Of a stretch of DNA of 64,000 nucleotides, positions 60,613-64,000 are shown piece after piece (the stretch's first letter is position 1; the number at the start of each line of letters is the position of its first letter). This DNA is from Candidatus Nitrosotenuis aquarius (GTDB lineage: Archaea > Thermoproteota > Nitrososphaeria > Nitrososphaerales > Nitrosopumilaceae): contig NZ_CP024808.1 in the NCBI RefSeq assembly GCF_002787055.1, positions 1,328,328 through 1,392,327 on the forward strand. The letters are read 5' to 3'. Under the pieces are notes generated by a model, which did not search any database, was not told the origin of the DNA, and saw only the letters and a list, made by a program, of their open reading frames with translations. Both the position numbers and the translations under genes were made by a program.

Positions 60613-61054
60613 GCTTTTTTGTTGGGCAGTGATAATTTGCGCATTGCTTTAGCCATTTTTGCTTTCTGGAATATCGGTATAGTATCATGGGCCACTGGCA
60701 CTCTGGGCATGCAGACTTTGTAGCATAGATCATTGCCTTTTGGAGCATTGGCGATGAAGCCTTGCAACCATTATAGTAATTGGAGCATCCCATGAATCTC
60801 TTCTTAGTCTTCCTTGACCGGATAACCATAAGCTTGCCTATTTTGCAACTGGGACATGGTACTAGTCCGTTCTTTGGCTCGTTTGATCCCAAAATCACGT
60901 ACTTTTTCTTGCTTGCGGACCATGACAGAAAGGAGTTTGCGTCATAGTATTGGCGCATCTCGGTTTGGAGCTTGGTGACCTTGCTTTTTGTGACTCGGAT
61001 CTTGCCGAGCTTTTTGGGTTTGAGAGCTTGGACCAGCTTTTGTTTTAGCAACAC
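60602..61054 (-). CDS. Topoisomerase I-like zinc-finger protein
   Basis: A 150-residue basic protein. Two C4 zinc fingers of the topoisomerase IA C-terminal type are seen: CPSCKIGKLMVIRS...FMGCSNYYNGC and CPECQWPMILYRYS...KQCANYHC. They are preceded by a basic helical region. There is no topoisomerase catalytic domain. Probably binds single-stranded DNA or RNA. GTG start at 61054. Confidence 0.88.
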   Translation of the reverse strand: MLLKQKLVQALKPKKLGKIRVTKSKVTKLQTEMRQYYDANSFLSWSASKKKYVILGSNEPKNGLVPCPSCKIGKLMVIRSRKTKKRFMGCSNYYNGCKASSPMLQKAMIYATKSACPECQWPMILYRYSRKQKWLKQCANYHCPTKKPKD

Positions 61055-61075
61055 TATGATATTCCATGAAGAATT

Positions 61076-61083
61076 TTTATATG
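61076..61083 (+). promoter_or_regulatory. TATA box of the thiolase gene
   Basis: TTTATATG about 24-27 nt before the GTG at 61103, placing the transcript start at the start codon. Confidence 0.5.
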
Positions 61084-61102
61084 GACTTGGTCGAAAACTG
61101 TC

Positions 61103-62257
61103 GTGGAAAAGGTCTGCGTTCTTGGCGCTGGTAGCACCAAATATGGAAAATTAGAAGACAGCATTACAGATATCACTATTCAGGCATCAGTTGGCGCAAT
61201 CGAAAGTGCAGGAATCGATCCAAAAGAGATCCAGGCAGGCTACATCTCTAATGTTTTTGGCATAGCAGACAAGCAGGTACACCTAGGACCAGTAGTCATG
61301 AGCAACCTTGGAATTCCAGAAAAACCATCATTATCAATTGAATCGGCATGCGGATCCGGCTCGGTATCGTTTAGGGAGGCATTTGCTAATGTTGCGGCTG
61401 GATTTTACGATGCGGTTCTGGTTGCGGGAACAGAAAAGGTGACCCATACAGGTACAGAGTGGACTACAACTTACTTTTCATATTGTTCTGATTTCTTTTA
61501 TGAGGGTGGTGCAGGTGCATCATTTCCGGGATTGTTTGCGTCAATGGCACGTGCATATTTGACTGAGTTCAAGGCAACAGAAGAAGACCTCGCGCGTGTG
61601 GCAGTAAAAAACCATGAGAACGGCCTGCTAAACCCAAAGGCGCACTTGCGAAAGAAAATTACAATTGATGATGTACTGAATTCAGCAGTAGTGGCAAGCC
61701 CACTAAAACTATACGACTGCTGTCCGTTCTCTGATGGTGCAAGCGCAGTCATACTTTGTAGCGAAAAATTCGCAAAAGAACACTCTAAGGATTATGTTAA
61801 TGTAATTGGATCGGGAAGGGGTGGATCACCTGCAACCCTCCAAGGAAGAGATCATATGACTACCATACCAAGCACAAAGCTGGCTGCCCAGGCAGCATAC
61901 AAGATGGCAGGAATTACACCAAAAGACATTGATTTTGCAGAGGTTCATGACTGCTTTACAATTGCAGAAATCGTGGACACTGAAGATCTGGGATTCTTTG
62001 AGAAAGGCCAAGGCGTTCAGGCAGTAAGAGAAGGCAGAACCGCCAAGAACGGCGACATTGCAATCAATCCATCAGGCGGACTAAAAGCAAAGGGTCATCC
62101 AATTGGCGCAACAGGCGTAGGACAGGTAGTTGAGGTATTTGAGCAATTAACAGGTAAGGCAGGTGAGCGCACCGTTCAGGACGCAAAAATCGGCTTGACC
62201 CACAACTTTGGCGCAACTGGAGCCAGCTGCGCAGTTCACATTTTCCAAAGCGTGTAA
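61103..62257 (+). CDS. Thiolase (acetyl-CoA C-acetyltransferase type)
   Basis: A 384-residue archaeal SCP2-type thiolase. The acylated cysteine is Cys83 in ESACGSGSVSF; His in AKGHPIGATGVGQ and the C-terminal GATGASCAVHIF complete the active site. In AOA, acetoacetyl-CoA thiolase closes the 3-hydroxypropionate/4-hydroxybutyrate cycle and starts isoprenoid synthesis. It pairs with a DUF35 protein just downstream, as in archaeal thiolase/HMG-CoA synthase complexes. GTG start fits the TATA spacing. Confidence 0.94.
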   Translation: MEKVCVLGAGSTKYGKLEDSITDITIQASVGAIESAGIDPKEIQAGYISNVFGIADKQVHLGPVVMSNLGIPEKPSLSIESACGSGSVSFREAFANVAAGFYDAVLVAGTEKVTHTGTEWTTTYFSYCSDFFYEGGAGASFPGLFASMARAYLTEFKATEEDLARVAVKNHENGLLNPKAHLRKKITIDDVLNSAVVASPLKLYDCCPFSDGASAVILCSEKFAKEHSKDYVNVIGSGRGGSPATLQGRDHMTTIPSTKLAAQAAYKMAGITPKDIDFAEVHDCFTIAEIVDTEDLGFFEKGQGVQAVREGRTAKNGDIAINPSGGLKAKGHPIGATGVGQVVEVFEQLTGKAGERTVQDAKIGLTHNFGATGASCAVHIFQSV

Positions 62258-62269
62258 TCCAACTTGACA

Positions 62270-62629
62270 ATGAAGCAAGAATTCATAGATGCTGTCAAGT
62301 CAGGCAAGGTTCTAACCAAAAAATGCACAAAATGCGGTCATTTGCACCTGGCAACCGTGTATTTTTGCCAAAACTGCGGCGCAAAGGGCTTTGAGAACAA
62401 AATTCTGGATGGCACAGGCGTAGTTGCCACATATACAATAATCACGGTTCCTCCGGCAGGCTTTGAAAAATACACCCCGTATGCCTGGGTTGTGATGAAA
62501 ATTGACGGATACGAGATTCGAATTTCCGGCTTTTTGGGCGGAATTGCCTCCCCTGCACAGCTCCCAGTTGGCGCCAAGATCAAAATAACGGGCTATGATG
62601 ATCGCGGAATCCTCTTAGAAAAACAGTAA
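62270..62629 (+). CDS. DUF35 OB-fold zinc-ribbon protein, thiolase partner
   Basis: A 119-residue protein from ATG 62270 (TTG 62264 is an alternative). It has a rubredoxin-like zinc ribbon (CTKCGHLHLATVYFCQNCG) and an OB fold (GVVATYTIITVPPAGF, through GAKIKITGYDD). In archaea this family forms the bridge between acetoacetyl-CoA thiolase and HMG-CoA synthase, channelling the acyl-CoA. It lies 12 nt after the thiolase stop. Confidence 0.92.
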   Translation: MKQEFIDAVKSGKVLTKKCTKCGHLHLATVYFCQNCGAKGFENKILDGTGVVATYTIITVPPAGFEKYTPYAWVVMKIDGYEIRISGFLGGIASPAQLPVGAKIKITGYDDRGILLEKQ

Positions 62630-62699
62630 ATCGTTTTTCACCAAATTAATCGCAAAAATCAAAAAAGGTTCTTAATAGTTTTGCCAAACTTTGATCTCT

Positions 62700-62861
62700 A
62701 TGTCAGTTGATGTTACCTGCGGCAAGTGCGGATCAAAAATATCAAACATGAAAATGCTAAAGTCCGTCAAGGATGTCATGAAACACTACAATTCCAAGTG
62801 TCCCTCCTGCGGTCAGACCCTGTCTGCCTCGGAATTTTCGATCGACGTTTCCAAAAACTGA
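62700..62861 (+). CDS. 53-residue zinc-ribbon protein
   Basis: ATG 62700 to TGA 62861. Two cysteine pairs (TCGKCGSK near residue 7 and KCPSCGQT near residue 34) fit a compact zinc ribbon between basic helices (MKMLKSVKDVMKHYNSK). Small zinc-ribbon proteins are abundant in archaea; function unknown. The clean spacing of the cysteines supports coding. Confidence 0.75.
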   Translation: MSVDVTCGKCGSKISNMKMLKSVKDVMKHYNSKCPSCGQTLSASEFSIDVSKN

Positions 62862-62893
62862 TCCGTAAAGTTTGTTTTTAGAAACTTCACAAG

Positions 62894-62903
62894 TCTTATT
62901 TAG
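62894..62903 (+). promoter_or_regulatory. TATA box of the HTH/ATP-cone gene
   Basis: CTTATTTAGT about 25-30 nt before the ATG at 62925, a leaderless arrangement. Confidence 0.4.
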
Positions 62904-62924
62904 TACTGATCTGGACTCATATTC

Positions 62925-64000
62925 ATGAGTATTGAGGCTGCTGGGATGATCGATCCCAAAAAGTCTGGCGGAATTTTACAATCTACATCAAAACGCGTAA
63001 GAATGATCTTCTCTGTCATGGCAAGTCCAAATAGAATTGACATCTTAAGAATCCTAAACTCCAAAGGCCCACTGACATATTCTGAACTAAAGTCGCTTGC
63101 TGGATTCAAGTCCAAAAAAGAAAGCGGCAAATTTGCATATCACTTAAGAAAGCTACTAAGGCAGTCGCTTGTTGCGCTAAACAAATCCGAGAGACGCTAC
63201 ACCATTACAAATCTCGGCAAGCTAGTACTAAGTCTGGCTCGCCAAATAGAAGAGCGCTCTATCATAGAGTCTGGCAAAATGTATGTGCGAACCTCGCATG
63301 AATCAATCGAGGAATTCAACTCTCACAAAATCATCCAGTCCTTGGTACGAGAGGGAAGCCTTCCGCTGGAACTGGCTCAAAAAATCACAGAAGAAGTGGA
63401 AAATCGCATTTACAAATACCAGACGACCTACCTTACAGGCTCGCTTATTCGCGAAATGGTAAACTCTGTGCTGCTAGAGCATGGACACGAGGAATACCGC
63501 AACAAGCTCGCACGCCTAGGCATGCCTGTCTTTGACATTCAGGAAATGCTCACAAACGTCGACAATATCGACAATGGCGCGCAGGGATTGTTCTTCAAAT
63601 CCGGCCAAACAATCTTTGCGGAAAACCTGCTACTAAACGCGCTGCCAAAGGATGTGGCAGACTCGCATCTCTCAGGCGACATCCACATTTCAAATCCTGG
63701 AATCTGGTCGTTGCTTCCTGATACGATCTTCTTTAATCTTAAAGAACTCATCGAGGACGGAATTGATCTCAAGGGCAAATTCCTAGGCGTTAGCAGAATT
63801 GCAACAGTCAAGACACTTGACAACCTGATGTCGTCTCTATCAATGATCATATCTTTGGCATCAAAGGAGGCATCAAAGGAAATAATTCTGGATGGCCTAG
63901 TGCAACTTTGCACAAAACACGCAAAAAACGTAGCCGAGCTAGAGGAAAAGCTGGTCGGCTCACTGGTCACCTCTTCTACTGCATCCAAGTATACAAAAGA
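62925..64000 (+). CDS. HTH plus ATP-cone protein, NrdD-like (partial, runs off window)
   Basis: At least 358 codons from ATG 62925. Residues about 20-95 form an ArsR-like winged helix (MASPNRIDILRILNSKGPLTYSELKSLAGF, FAYHLRKLLRQSLVALNKSERRYTIT). Next comes an ATP-cone (about 115-205: VRTSHESIEEFNSHKIIQSLVREGSLP to LARLGMPVFDIQEML). Then a segment resembling the start of anaerobic ribonucleotide reductase (SHLSGDIHISNPGIW; compare the HLDGDIHIH-type motif). The catalytic part lies outside the window, so either a class III reductase with fused regulator or an inactive ATP-sensing regulator is possible. Confidence 0.8.
   Translation, partial: MSIEAAGMIDPKKSGGILQSTSKRVRMIFSVMASPNRIDILRILNSKGPLTYSELKSLAGFKSKKESGKFAYHLRKLLRQSLVALNKSERRYTITNLGKLVLSLARQIEERSIIESGKMYVRTSHESIEEFNSHKIIQSLVREGSLPLELAQKITEEVENRIYKYQTTYLTGSLIREMVNSVLLEHGHEEYRNKLARLGMPVFDIQEMLTNVDNIDNGAQGLFFKSGQTIFAENLLLNALPKDVADSHLSGDIHISNPGIWSLLPDTIFFNLKELIEDGIDLKGKFLGVSRIATVKTLDNLMSSLSMIISLASKEASKEIILDGLVQLCTKHAKNVAELEEKLVGSLVTSSTASKYTK

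Noticed and set aside
1-64000. tRNA, rRNA, SRP or RNase P RNA genes
   Set aside because: No cloverleaf, T-arm or conserved RNA core was found by eye in any intergenic gap; a covariance-model scan would be needed to exclude small RNAs.

Overview
The window reads as a chromosome segment of an ammonia-oxidising archaeon of the Nitrososphaerota (Thaumarchaeota). The evidence is an Amt ammonium transporter, an A-type ATP synthase, plastocyanin-like and CopC/CopD-like copper proteins, PEFG-CTERM surface proteins, thaumarchaeal-type small zinc-ribbon proteins, and TATA boxes placed about 25-30 nt before start codons (leaderless transcription). Moderate GC together with a full archaellum and chemotaxis set suggests a motile Nitrosopumilales lineage such as Nitrosotenuis. 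That placement is inference; no rRNA gene is present to confirm it.

Layout. 1-12 kb: energy metabolism. A split ATP synthase (atpC on the minus strand; atpI divergent from atpE-A-B-D-(48-aa ORF)-K), amt and a sulfurtransferase. atpC and the atpE operon share an identical 20-nt promoter block. 12-18 kb: divergent pyrI/pyrB, a membrane-anchored matrixin-like protease paired with a CBS protein, and a large Ig-like surface protein. 17.9-24.3 kb: one 2122-residue TPR protein with recent internal duplications. 24.3-35.6 kb: a TrmB-type regulator, four archaellin genes interrupted by an unrelated AT-rich secreted-protein gene, and the archaellum motor genes (an ArlX/ArlCDE-like protein, ArlG, F, H, I, J). 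35.6-43 kb: chemotaxis genes cheW, an 85-aa unknown, cheB-A-C-D-R, cheW-Y-C. 43-46.5 kb: an AT-rich stretch of small genes with repeated palindromes. 46.5-49.2 kb: a zinc-type ABC transporter divergent from a NikR-like regulator. 49-59 kb: coiled-coil, copper-handling and surface proteins. 58.8-64 kb: rhomboid protease, tautomerase, nitrilase-family hydrolase, zinc-finger protein, thiolase with its DUF35 partner, and the start of an HTH/ATP-cone/NrdD-like protein.

The strongest new signal is a motility promoter architecture. Six promoters (three archaellins, cheW1, cheB, cheW2) carry CACAC(T/A), then 5 nt, then a TATA-like box, and the first base of the motif lies 39-40 nt before a start codon every time. 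At cheB and cheW2 that start codon is not the che gene but the ATG of a 20- or 18-codon mini-ORF whose stop overlaps the che start codon. This suggests leaderless leader peptides translationally coupled to Shine-Dalgarno-driven chemotaxis genes. arlH shows a similar but weaker arrangement.

Other points: cheC1 appears to start at CTG; the CheB receiver lacks its conserved lysine; CheA lacks a P2 domain; one archaellin is a gene-conversion mosaic; a CopC-CopD-seven-bladed-propeller fusion is present; and a NikR-like sensor with an altered metal site sits beside the zinc transporter. No tRNA, rRNA, CRISPR array or insertion sequence was seen. No gene-free stretch exceeds about 270 bp.
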